Shown here: piece by piece, positions 53,701-64,000 of the stretch
Layout of the letters: every line of letters begins with the position of its first letter
How positions within the stretch are numbered: the first letter of the stretch is position 1
NCBI GenBank assembly: GCA_015227615.1
Contig: JAALGZ010000005.1
Location: 558,001-622,000 of the forward strand
Direction of reading: 5' to 3'
Length of the DNA stretch: 64,000 bases
DNA from: Labyrinthula sp. Ha
Taxonomy: Eukaryota > Sar > Bigyra > Labyrinthulida > Labyrinthulaceae
The notes under the pieces: model-generated
The model's database searches: none
Seen by the model: the letters and a program-made list of their open reading frames with translations, nothing else
Told to the model about the DNA's origin: nothing
Program-made: the position numbers and the translations under genes

Positions 53701-56700
53701 AGTTAGCGCAGCTTATTCATTACGCTATCGAAAAATGTAACTACTCAAAAGATTTCGTTTGGTACGTTCAAGGCAATTGGGTCTGGGTCATAAAGCTAGA
53801 AAAGTGGTAGGTATATATAGGTACGCTTAGAGTTTCTAATATAATCCTTGGATTTTCACCTGTAAAGCATAGTTCATGCGCTAATGGCAGTCCATTGTTG
53901 TTTCTCATTATGCAGGTTTAAATCTTTTTAAGAAATAAATAATACATGTAGCTCCAAAAAGGTCAAAATCAGTTACTAGGTTCTGTCACTTGATTCGTAG
54001 ATACTTCTTATCTCAGTACGATATTTGTTTCTGAAGATATGGTGAACTGTATGATTTCTGTTTGAAAGTAGAATGTTTCATTATAATTCTCTTATCAAGC
54101 TACATTAGGACATAGGCTAAACGAAAGTAACACAAGACGCCCATTAACTTCCTTTTCTGGCCTATATTGCTGTAGTTTTGACAAGCTAAACAAAACTTGT
54201 AACATATTATACTTTATATTGCTCGAGCTTCATACTTACAAATTTCCCCAAGTTGCTTAGAGAGGGGTAGTTAAGCAACTCTGCTCTTTGCAAGGGATCC
54301 TCATTCTGGGTTGTACAAGTTCTCCGCAGAGTAGACGCTAATTGTTTCACATGAGCGCTTTCGCGTTATCAGAGAGAGAGATATTGCTGTTATGAGCAAT
54401 CGAATCACTATAAATTCTACCAACTAGCAAAGTTCCTAACTAATAGAGGTTTCTCAAGCCGTTGACTGATTTCTACCATTGTCAAACTTGTTACGATCTC
54501 AACCATAGTCCGATATTGATATTCAAATTTATCCATGAAACGCCGAAGGGAAAATGTTTCTCATTCATGAAAATAATGTCTTGTTTTAAAAAATATTTCT
54601 TAATACATTTTGCAGTGTGAAGATCTTGGATAATGTACTCCTTGTTGAGGATTTCATTTAAGAATTTCAGTTGCTTCTCCTGTTTTTGTTCTAGGTCAGG
54701 GTATATTAACAATGATCCCAAATTCAAAAGTTGGTAATTAAGCGCACTGGTTCTGCCTACCAAGCTGTTGATCTGATCGCTTAAGTTGTATCTTGACATA
54801 ACTGATAATATTGCTAACAATTGTGTAACCTCCTGTCACTTGTGGGTTGTGACCGCAAAATGAAATTTTCAACTGTGTAACAAACGCGTTTCCAAAAGCG
54901 TTACTTTCTGTTAAATCTTACGTAATATACTTACTAAACTTAACATCTCTTCCCTGTCTGAAAGAACACTGAATGTTTGGGAGCATGTATATACAGGAGA
55001 AACTAACCGCCTTGCCACTGCGTAAAATCGATGTTCCAAATTAAAAAAAGGTACTTTTATTCCGGTAGATAACGTGAAGCATACTGGAATTTCTTTATTT
55101 GTGTCGACGAGAAATTTTCCTTACTATTGTTAGAGACAGCCTCATTACATAACTTAAAACATATATTCTCACAAACAATATGTGAACAAAATAGAGTAGT
55201 AAAAAAGGCTATATCCAACGTTACCATATTACCATTAGAAATATACAACAGAAAATATTTAATTCTGTCTACCTACATAAACTCTACTAGTCAAGACTCC
55301 AATTTCAATAATTGAAGCTTAGGGGTTTAAAATGGATGTCTTTCTAGATAACTTTAGATTTTGGAAAAATCCTATTCATGCACCTAAGTGTACCTTATGG
55401 CCAAGAGAGTCTCCTTTAAATCATAGTTTCCCTTAAGATAACATAACATCCGCGAAAGCCTGTACATTGTTTTCTTCTCTCATTCAATGTTTTTATATAT
55501 GTATTCAATGATCTTACATTTTACGTTCATTTATCTCAACTCTCTACCCATTAGGAATATACTTTTATTATGACCTTACTTGTAACACCCATTAACGGAA
55601 TAACATTAACTTGCTCTAACGGAATGATACTTTTAATAACAATATACTTCATATTTGTCATAGCTCATAAGGGAAACCAATCTGATGATAGGTGTTGGTT
55701 CGCCAGAAATAAGCTTGACAGGACTAGTATACCGCGTTTTTCTTCTATTTTTTTTGTAAACGGGACTATAACGTAGATATTTGCTTTCCCGTGTGATATA
55801 CTACCATATTAGTGTAAAGGGAAAATGAGACTTAACCAAGACACCCAGAGCCACAACCTTTTTCGATATTACGTTGAAGACTTCTCAAAACGACATACAT
55901 AGTTTCTCTAGCGTTGTTGTTGAAAGCTAAATCATTTGCGAGGTAACTAGGACTCTGCTAGTTGACTCTCCTGTTTTTAATCATAGCCCAATTACTCAAG
56001 CAAATTAAACGTAGGACGAGAAAAAGTATTCCTGACACCTTTATGGAATGAAGGGTTTGTCTTGATGTCCCTGAGTAGTATATTAAGCTATCAGATTCTA
56101 ACCATTTATTTTAAATTATTTTTGTTAACTCATACAGTTAGAGCCTTAAATTTTGTTTGTCCATATGCATTATAATCATTAATCTTATCAAGAAGAAAAA
56201 GGTAGATTGAGCAAATACTGGCCGAAACAAACTACTGAAGGTGTAAAACCTGAAAAGATAGCTGCAATAGCATTCAATTAGCTAATTAAAGCATTATTAT
56301 ATGTACATGAAATAAATTAATATCTAGTGCAGCAAAAAAGGCAAATAACGATCAGCAATTACTCATGGGTGCTAAAATTAAATGAAAAAGAAAACTAAGA
56401 ATCAATACTTTTCGAGGAAATATGAACCTATCGAGACTTTACGAAGTATACGAAATTAGATTAATTGAAATTTCTCTCTTGAGAGTAACTGCGTGTGTCG
56501 AGATATGAGATGGGAGATACTATTCTAAAAACGTTAGTGTCATTGCTGAGATGACCCATTCCCATTCCCTATTTAAGTCTGAAACATAAGTTGTTCCAAG
56601 GATATTACTATGTTTCAGGAGATACAAAAACCAGAACGCAAACCCCAGACCAGATAATACAACGGGTAACATAACACATGGACCGGAAGTACGAGTGGCA

Positions 56701-56997
56701 TTAGTAACTGCTAATGATGATACGTTTGGTGCATATATATAACTCTTTTATGACTGGGTGCTGGGTTTACCTATTTCCTGGGTTCCTGTAAGTATTCTAA
56801 TGCTTCTCTGTTAACCGCAAGGGAGAAGTTACCGCAACATATTCGAACAAAATTGCGTTGAGTGGAAGGAAGTTTTTCTAGCTTCTTGCTCTATCACGTG
56901 TATAAGAACTTACCACTTTCCCCCAGTTTACATTTGTTATAGATACGAATGACACGTCAAGCCATAATAAAACCATAAACAAAAGAAATAAACACCG
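47733..56997. other. Largest gene desert
   Basis: More than 9 kb, AT-rich. Only the weak candidate at 54491-54799 has protein-like composition. No repeats, RNA genes or arrays were recognised by eye. Confidence 0.45.
54491..54799 (-). CDS. Possible small helical protein, 102 aa
   Basis: From the ATG at 54799: MSRYNLSDQINSLVGRTSAL, then LNYQLLNLGSLLIYPDLEQKQ and EKQLKFLNEILNKEYIIQDL (split), ending IGLWLRS. The first 70 or so residues have codons and an amphipathic helical pattern more like a gene than the surrounding desert. The last part is less convincing and could be read-through past a tiny intron. No family recognised. Confidence 0.35.
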   Translation of the reverse strand: MSRYNLSDQINSLVGRTSALNYQLLNLGSLLIYPDLEQKQEKQLKFLNEILNKEYIIQDLHTAKCIKKYFLKQDIIFMNEKHFPFGVSWINLNINIGLWLRS

Positions 56998-57519
56998 ATG
57001 ACAACCAGTTTCAACTTAGACACTGTACCGCCACAGCTATTACACCAATATATTGACCTCTTGAAACAGCAACTCTTAACTCAAATAAAGGAATCTGAAG
57101 AAAGGTCTCTCCTCGTTCTGGAACAGATCATAATACAGCAAAACAAACAGGTTTTGGATCTCACTTCTGGTTGCCAACAAGAAAACAATTTAAAATCAGC
57201 TGCTGTTAGAAGAAGAACATGTTTATTTCCTTCTTGTGAAAAAATGTCTCAAGGAACAACTAGATTTTGTTACTCTCACGGGGGTGGATATAGATGTTCA
57301 CGTCCTGGATGCAATAAAGCAGCAAGAGATAAATCCAGACTATGTATTTCACACGGCGGAGGAAAGAAGTGTTTACATCCAGGTTGCCGTTCAAGTGCTA
57401 GAGGCAAAACAAAAAGGTGCATTCGCCATGGTAAAAAGAAAAAATGTGTTATTCCAAGTTGTGACCAGGCAGCTCAAAGCGAACGTAAACTTTGTCGCGT
57501 GCATAAGAATCAGATGTAA
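56998..57519 (+). CDS. Tandem Cys/His finger protein (WRKY19-like repeats)
   Basis: 173 aa. An N-terminal helical part (about 1-60, with LLKQQLLTQIKESEERSL) could form a coiled coil. The C-terminal 100 residues are four perfectly spaced units, C-x4-C-x10-C-x2-H, with a 25-residue period: Cys75/80/91-His94, Cys100/105/116-His119, Cys125/130/141-His144 and Cys150/155/166-His169, most separated by HGGG/HGKK linkers. Proteins with such repeats are often labelled 'WRKY transcription factor 19-like' in oomycete, algal and amoebal genomes, though they lack a WRKYGQK core. Each unit presumably binds one zinc ion; the basic character suggests nucleic-acid binding. It converges with the Lon fragment, 328 bp away. 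Confidence 0.85.
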   Translation: MTTSFNLDTVPPQLLHQYIDLLKQQLLTQIKESEERSLLVLEQIIIQQNKQVLDLTSGCQQENNLKSAAVRRRTCLFPSCEKMSQGTTRFCYSHGGGYRCSRPGCNKAARDKSRLCISHGGGKKCLHPGCRSSARGKTKRCIRHGKKKKCVIPSCDQAAQSERKLCRVHKNQM

Positions 57520-57847
57520 ACACTTGTTGTTGTTGGTACCTGAATTTTGTGCATACTCTCAGGTTTTTCGTTTCTTTGACGGTAGATTAAAATTTAAGAA
57601 AGTAATTGATACAGTTCTTCGCTGGTTCAGGCACATTTTATTTGTAGAACTTGCACATGAAATTCTATGACCTCCGCATAATCAGATCAAATTGATATCA
57701 GTGGAAGTAGGCTAGTTACTCTCTGTCATCGGGAAGCAATATTTTGTCTTTTCATCCCACAAAGGAAGTAAAACACTAGATAAAGTTTGTATCGTGTCAT
57801 TACCAAGAGTAAGTCTAACTCTTTCAATGTACAAGACACACTGGCAT
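57520..57847. other. Spacer between convergent genes
   Basis: Open frames on the plus strand here are shadows or run-ons in other frames. On the minus strand, where the rest of the Lon protease domain would be expected, no PKDGPSAG-like sequence is visible. Confidence 0.55.
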
Positions 57848-59140
57848 CTACCCTACAATGCCATATCTTTGTTCCATTCTTTCTATTACAGTCCTTGGCA
57901 GAGCAAAATTTATCTCAAACCCATCTGTTTGAAAGAAAGTATTTTCAGGATGAAACTTTTCTAGAATCTTTTTGGCGTTTGCCAAAGCAATTTTAGAGCT
58001 TTCTTGCATAACTTCCCCTAACTTCCCAGTGACATTAAAAGACAAGTTGGATCCCTTGAAACCTTTCGCAGCAATTGTTTCTATATAAAGCGTACTGCCA
58101 CCCATCCCCGTCCAAGCTAATCCAAGAACTACACCTGCAGGGGTCTTATCTTCGAATAAGCGATCTTTCTGAAACCTTGGCTTCCCTAAGATATTCTCTA
58201 CATCCTCTTTAGAAAGCTCTACTGTGTTTTCCTTTGAAATATTGAGTAACTTGAACTTATCCGAGAGCTCAAACCCTTGATCTTTTTGAGTTAGAGAAAG
58301 CATCACAGCTCTGTATAATCTTTCAAGTAACTGATGCAAATTACGAACACCAGCTTCTCGTGCATAAGATCTGATCAGATACTCCAGCGCCTCATCTGTC
58401 AATTTTACATCACCAGCTACAAACCCTTCTAAACCAACAGATTTCTTTATCTTTGGTTCCAAGTAGTTTCTGGTTATGTTGACCTTATCTGGGACATCAT
58501 ATCCAGATACATGAAGCACTTCCATTCGATCAAGTAAAGGTCCCGGAATTGTGTCAAGCGTATTAGCTGTGCAAATGAACAAAACATTTGACAAATCCAC
58601 AGGAACATCAAGGTAGTGGTCAATAAACTCCTTATTTTGACTTGGGTCCAAGGCTTCTAGCAATGCGCTTGATGGGTCTCCTCTAAAATTGCCCATATTG
58701 ATTTTGTCAACTTCGTCTATCATGAACAACGGGTTCAAAGTTCCTGAGTTTTTCAAACCCTGCACAATTTTCCCTGGCATAGATCCAACATATGTTCTTC
58801 TATGACCCTTGATTTCAGATACATCATTTAATCCACCAACAGAGAACCTATAGAACTTCCTTCCCAAAGCTCTTGCCATCGAGCTCCCTATGCTTGTTTT
58901 CCCCGTACCTGGCGATCCTACTAGAAGCAGAATCTTTCCAGCCTTCTCCACATCTTCCTTACTCTCTTGGTTACTGAGAACTGATGAAATAGCAACATGC
59001 TCTAAAATGCGCTGCTTTACGTTTGTTAGTCCATAATGATCAGCATCCAAGATCTCTTGAGCATCCTTCAGAACAAAAGTATCCTTTGTCTTGTGATTCC
59101 AAGGGATCGAAGTTAGCCAATCTAAATAATTTCTAGTCAA
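57848..59140 (-). CDS. Lon AAA+ protease fragment without catalytic dyad
   Basis: About 430 uninterrupted codons of Lon, beginning FEFNLTRNYLDWLTSIPWN. Visible parts: Walker A GSPGTGKTS (about 75-83), the GGLNDVSEIKGHRRTYVGSMPG segment (split, about 102-123), Walker B FMIDEVDK (about 139-146), sensor region FICTANTLDTIPGPLLDRMEV, and the start of the protease domain (TPAGVVLGLAWTGMGGSTLYIE, GKLGEVMQESSKIA). It then ends DGFEINFALP...RYGIVG and stop, just where PKDGPSAG with the catalytic Ser should begin; the Lys is also missing. The N-terminal substrate-binding domain is absent too, and no ATG precedes TRNYLDWL after the TAG at about 59194. ATPase motifs are intact. It is either a truncated paralogue, a young pseudogene, or an AAA+ module with missing exons. 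Confidence 0.85.
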   Translation of the reverse strand: MTRNYLDWLTSIPWNHKTKDTFVLKDAQEILDADHYGLTNVKQRILEHVAISSVLSNQESKEDVEKAGKILLLVGSPGTGKTSIGSSMARALGRKFYRFSVGGLNDVSEIKGHRRTYVGSMPGKIVQGLKNSGTLNPLFMIDEVDKINMGNFRGDPSSALLEALDPSQNKEFIDHYLDVPVDLSNVLFICTANTLDTIPGPLLDRMEVLHVSGYDVPDKVNITRNYLEPKIKKSVGLEGFVAGDVKLTDEALEYLIRSYAREAGVRNLHQLLERLYRAVMLSLTQKDQGFELSDKFKLLNISKENTVELSKEDVENILGKPRFQKDRLFEDKTPAGVVLGLAWTGMGGSTLYIETIAAKGFKGSNLSFNVTGKLGEVMQESSKIALANAKKILEKFHPENTFFQTDGFEINFALPRTVIERMEQRYGIVG

Positions 59141-62100
59141 GTTAAACTCGAAATGTTTCGTGTTATTCTGCTTTCTTATCGTGGCGTGGTCCTAGAAAGG
59201 GTGACCATATTGCTTTCTACAGTGAATATGTTTATTATAAGTAATTCTTTTTTTTACCAAATATCTTGTTAACACTTAACAGTTAGCTTTATTTTAGGCA
59301 TACATATAAACTATATACTGATTAATATACCTATTTCCTTACTGGTATTCATCGCTATTGAGAGTAGGCATTGGTATAAGGACAATCTTAACGATAAGGT
59401 ATCAATATGATGTTACCGATGCTTAATTAAGAGTGTACTATAGTGTACTATTGATTAGATATCGTCACTAGAGTTATACATAAATAACGGTTGTGAATTA
59501 CGTGCTATCATTGAATAATCGAGTATTTATCGTGCTAACGTTAGAATTCCATCGGTGAGGCATATTTAGGAAAATTAAGATCATTCTACCAGGAAATTAG
59601 AAGCCATACACAAAGTATAGGGAATTTTAGGGATAGGCACCTGGATATAGAAAATAACAAAATTATGGATTAGAAAACACTTGTTCAAGAAATACTGAAA
59701 ATTTTCGGATGAAAAATTCAATGAGTTGGAGCTTGGAATAGATCCCATTCTAAAGGATTCTTGATTTTTGAAATCATAATTTAGGAGGGAAAGATTTCAC
59801 AAGAATTTGCATAATATTTTGATTTCCAGCTAATAAACTAGAACTGAAGTTGCAAAAAGGAGTATGTCCAAGATCCGCTCAATCTACGGGGAGTAAACAT
59901 AGTGAACTTATTCTACTGGCACGCCAATCGTTCGAGACTAGTAGTAAGACGTGTGCCTTGGACTATGACCTAGAGTACTACAGCGCTAAAATATCTGTCT
60001 TATAAAGATCAAAAATTCATCTAGAAAACGGACTGGGCTTCAAATTCTGGAGTTTGAAATTAAGATCTGCAAACAAACTCCCATATCCAACCATTTGGCG
60101 TCTTTTGCCCATCCTTAGGGATGTCCACCTAGAATTTTGAGTTAGAAAATTTCAATTTATTTTTTGTTCCATCGCTAAATTTTAATTTAATTTTACGTAT
60201 GACATCTTCTATTCTCTTTCAAAATCCTAGCTATTTCTAAGTTAGCCCAAAATTTCCCTGGTTTTCTCCTGTGTCGTATTTTTTTTTGTTTTTCCGAGGA
60301 CGAGCCTTACAATTGCTCAAAGATAATGACTTACCTTGTGATATATTGTCTTAATCACAACAACAGACTTTAAAACATATGAATTATTTATTTAACCACT
60401 CTTGTTCGTGTTTTCAATGAGTTCCTGGTCCATTATTGCTGAAGATGGTGGGAAACCTGAAGAGATCTGGGAAATCTGGAATCTTGAGCATTAAGAAATG
60501 ACCAAACTTTTAGATTGCAGGTTGATACACCAAGGAATAAGATACTAGTAAAATGACCACCTTTAGCTAGAATACATCGATATATCTTGTAGAGGACATC
60601 CCTTAAATTAGGGCACATATTAGAAAAATGTCCATTCCTTATTTCTGTATTGCACTTTATGTCATGATTCTGGTAATGTTAGAAATTATGCTGCTTCCCT
60701 CAATTTTTGTACTCTGCATCTGAGAGGAAAAACCAATAATATATTTCCTATGAAATAAACTTGCACGGAATAGAACAATTCACACTTTGACATCATCAAT
60801 AACAAAATACAATAAAATCGGGATTCTGCTTTTTCACCACTACTTTATTAACAATACAGGTCGCAAGCACAGAATGTGTTATAAAAAATCAATATCCTAA
60901 CTTGATGACATGTGAGCTCCTTTAGGTAATTAAAAGTTTTACCTTAATTGTAATAAATAATTATTTTGTTATACTCTCTTCAGACTGTTTAAGAGTATAG
61001 CAATTTCTAATGGTGAACTATGAACAGTAAGCATCCAAGGATAATTATTTAAAAATGTTTTTAAATTTCTTTTCATGTTTATTTTTTCATTGCATGTTTA
61101 ATTTTGAATATCTTGTAACGTGCTCACTGGGGTTTGTAGTGCATGTTGGCGTTAAAAAGTTTTCATCATTTGATCGTTAGACGAAGTGAGGTACAAGTAT
61201 GTTTTTGATGCAACTACTATCTTTCATTATTATATCCTTAGTACATTTTTTGCGCATAGCTTATCTGCTGTATTTCTACAATTTTGGTCGATATAAAACG
61301 AGGTATGCTTAGAAATTTACAAGGTTTTTCAATATATACTGAAATGTCCCTTTTGGGTACCTACTTATAAATCTCTCAATACTCACTCATACTTAGAAAA
61401 ATAATATTTTTATTATTGACGCACTCTACTTGCATTGTGTGCTTTCTCATAGAGAACCGGAAGAGGTATAAAGATTGAAATAATATATTCTATTATCTAA
61501 TTTTTTAATATTTTAGCAGCAATGAAAGAGTTCCCATACTTTGTTCCAAGCAGTATGTTTTATTGATTATGAATACAGCTTGCATCTAGTATTATTGGAA
61601 TTTAATGAACTGTAAAGACTTATTTTTTTTATGAGTTTTGACCGACCCCATATATCTCAGTATTTTCAGTGCAACTTTATTATTCTTGGAAGTAGCTCTT
61701 ATTTGTCTATTTTCCTTTTGATCATTATGTTAAGCGAAATGATGACGCTATTCAAAATTAAACCCCTCCACCTTAAGAATATTAGGGTTACTTCCCCGAA
61801 ACTTGCTACCATGGCCGTGCATTATATTAAACTCAATCAAATTTGTAACTTCTTAAATGTGTCAAAAATATTTGATACCCAAATCTTAATCGTGCCGCCA
61901 GCAAATAATTGCTTATTTAGTACCGATTCTTAGATTTGCATATAGAATTCTTGTGACCTCCTTCGGATAATCTTTGTACCAATTTCTTCCTTGAATCAAG
62001 AAAATAATAATTATCATAATTTTATTGCTCAATTGCACAATTTTTCTATTTTTTATATTCTGTGACTGTTAATTTTCCACTGTACTTTGTGGTTTTTCTT

Positions 62101-64000
62101 TTTTCTCGTGGACAGAACATTGTTTCTTGCAGGAGATAATATCTATTCAAACTTTTATCTGGTAGTTAAGGTCAACCACGAAGCAGATAGATCAACTGTT
62201 AGGCTCCAAATCTATTATTAATCCAGGTCTCGCATTCTTCCAGGGAATCTGCAACTTTCAGAAGTATTATAAAACCTAGACTATATGAATAGGATAACTC
62301 ATTAAATAACTCGTTTTATCCTGTTAAATGTTGCAGATGGTGCATTACAAAATCTTCGACTACATTACATGTGTAAATGTGAGAATATTTGCGTCGAGTT
62401 TCGATAATTGAGAAGCGGTGCAACGGCACAGGGGAGATTAATACGACTAGCATAGAAACTCCGTAGATCAGAATTCTACATGTTAGTTTATGGCCCAGGG
62501 TTGCTGTCAGTTTGACTCATGATTTCTTTGGTTTTTTATCAAGCTCCATAATATTAGATATCAAATTATATGACATTACTCCAGGGAATTTTTACGACAT
62601 TTAGAGAAGCTAGTTCAAATTAATCTTGGAAAAACTCGATATGCATAATTTAGGATAGAAATGCGTTATATTCTGAACCGACCGGTCACCATTCTAAAGG
62701 TTGCAATCAGTAGATTTTAACAGTTTTCAACTCACAATTAAACAAGTAATCCGATTAACAGGAAGGAAATGCTTAAACTTTCGATCTAGAAATGTTTTGA
62801 TCGTATTTTTACTAATGCTATGTCATAAATCGTATTGTTCCAGATGGTAAACTTCAAAATATTTAGCTGCGAACAATAGCCCGACTACAACTACTTATGA
62901 TGGATGCAGCCAAGAAAGTATTTTTCCCTAATCAGATAAATAACTTTGTCGTATTTTTGTAACGAGGCTCGTACTAACGCATAAGAAATTAAATATAACT
63001 ACCTCATCTCAAAATCCGAGATACAAAACCTATACTGTCCCTAGCGGCAGTAATATATCCACAATCCTTAAGAATCTCCAACGTAGTGATTAATTCCTAG
63101 ATTGCTTGAAAGTTGTCTGAAAGGAATTTAGCTGTAGTCAAGCTGATGAAATAGATCATTTTTTGTTTTAGCAAATTTTCTTACTTTGAATGGATTCATA
63201 GTTAAGTTTTCTCAGTTAGCTGATCGTACATTGATTGCAAAGTTGAGATAAGGTACCTTGGAATCTTGATTAAAAAAATATAGCTCCACTGGAAATGAAT
63301 AAAATAGTTCATGGATCGATCCATGTTTTTTGAATTTATAATACTAGTTAGACTCCGCTTTCAGCCATGTGTTTTTTATTCATAGAATGGAGTTCTTCGA
63401 GAAAAGGCAAAATCCACTTCATATTGAATGTAGGTAACAGGTTAGTAGGATGACTAGCACAACTTTTATTTATGTTCTAGTTGATTTGCAGAGGAACAAG
63501 TATAGGGCCATACAAAGCTATTAATAGTATAGGGGTGAATAATTTATTTACAATAGTTAACAGTAATGCATCATCTACACAAATTCTTGAGCGTGTACCT
63601 AATTTCACAAAAAAATATATTAGCATAGCATTAACAGGCCAGATACAGTTCTTTCAAGAGATTATATGAATTTTGTTTTTGTTCCTTCTAAAGTATTTAA
63701 TAAGGTAGCACTAGGAAGAAAGCTAACGTATGAGAATGCTTAGATCCAAGAAAAACTCTTTGTTCTAAGCCTATTGCTATCCCTTTCCTTGCTTGTCATT
63801 TTCAAGCCCATTGACTGTGTTAGAATCGGTAGTAAACATGGTAATATGGTCATTTTTTAGAAAAAAATGTGGGGAATCTGCAATCCAATAAACCTGGTTG
63901 AGTTGGATGATGGCGACTTGACTGGGCAAATATACGTGGTTTGATAACTTGTTGCTTCACAAGAGGTTTATCACCGACAATACAGCGAAGTTTACCCTTA
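59141..64000. other. Gene desert to window end
   Basis: AT-rich. No exon carrying the Lon N-terminal domain was found upstream of the fragment. Short frames such as 61631-61933 and 63481-63669 show no family resemblance. The right edge may belong to a gene outside the window, but nothing supports one here. Confidence 0.45.

Noticed and set aside
61631-61933. 100-codon frame near the right end
   Set aside because: Low-information hydrophobic and Asn/Lys composition, no homology recognised.
1-64000. CRISPR arrays, rRNA, spliceosomal snRNAs, telomeric repeats, intact LTR or viral elements
   Set aside because: Looked for characteristic sequences or periodicity on both strands and saw none; a faint or divergent snRNA could still be missed by eye.

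Overview
The window is a piece of nuclear genome from a eukaryote, probably a protist of uncertain lineage. It encodes ER/Golgi trafficking and glycosylation proteins (p24, MPDU1), mitochondrial or peroxisomal proteins (Mpv17 family, gamma-carbonic-anhydrase-like, Lon), a calpain homologue, ankyrin and RanBP2 zinc-finger proteins, two bZIP-like proteins and a nuclear tRNA-Leu(UAG). TAA, TAG and TGA all act as stops, so the standard code fits. The DNA is strongly AT-rich. The M96-like bZIP and the tandem Cys/His 'WRKY19-like' finger protein recall families I know mainly from stramenopiles and red algae, but this does not settle the lineage.

The most striking feature is intron size. Five introns can be placed exactly because protein homology resumes in frame on both sides: 31 nt in the calpain homologue, 29, 23 and 28 nt in the p24 gene, and 28 nt in the gamma-CA-like gene. 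All are GTA...TAG and none is a multiple of three. Such tiny spliceosomal introns are known from only a few lineages (Paramecium, Blastocystis, chlorarachniophyte nucleomorphs, Stentor).

Layout: (1) 1-2.8 kb: 3' part of a RanBP2 zinc-finger gene facing a calpain homologue that lacks the catalytic Cys and His. (2) 8.1-9.9 kb: MPDU1 facing a thrombospondin-type-3 membrane protein. (3) 16.8-19.7 and 31.0-33.8 kb: two inverted, nearly identical intronless genes for a large five-TM protein. Between them lie an M96-like bZIP gene (25.7-26.9 kb), an ankyrin gene and an Mpv17-family gene that overlap tail to tail, and tRNA-Leu. (4) 34.3 kb: MoaD-type molybdopterin synthase small subunit. (5) 39.8-40.6 kb: canonical bZIP. 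(6) 45.7-47.7 kb: compact cluster of p24, a coiled-coil protein and the gamma-CA-like protein. (7) 57.0-59.1 kb: Cys/His finger repeat protein facing a Lon fragment that lacks both its N-terminal domain and its catalytic dyad.

Genes tend to sit in convergent pairs with almost no spacer, and these islands are separated by deserts of about 2.4-9 kb in which I recognise no gene. Two deserts hold diverged copies of one dispersed repeat (about 6.23-6.78 and 22.36-22.95 kb). No CRISPR array, prokaryotic operon or intact transposon was seen.
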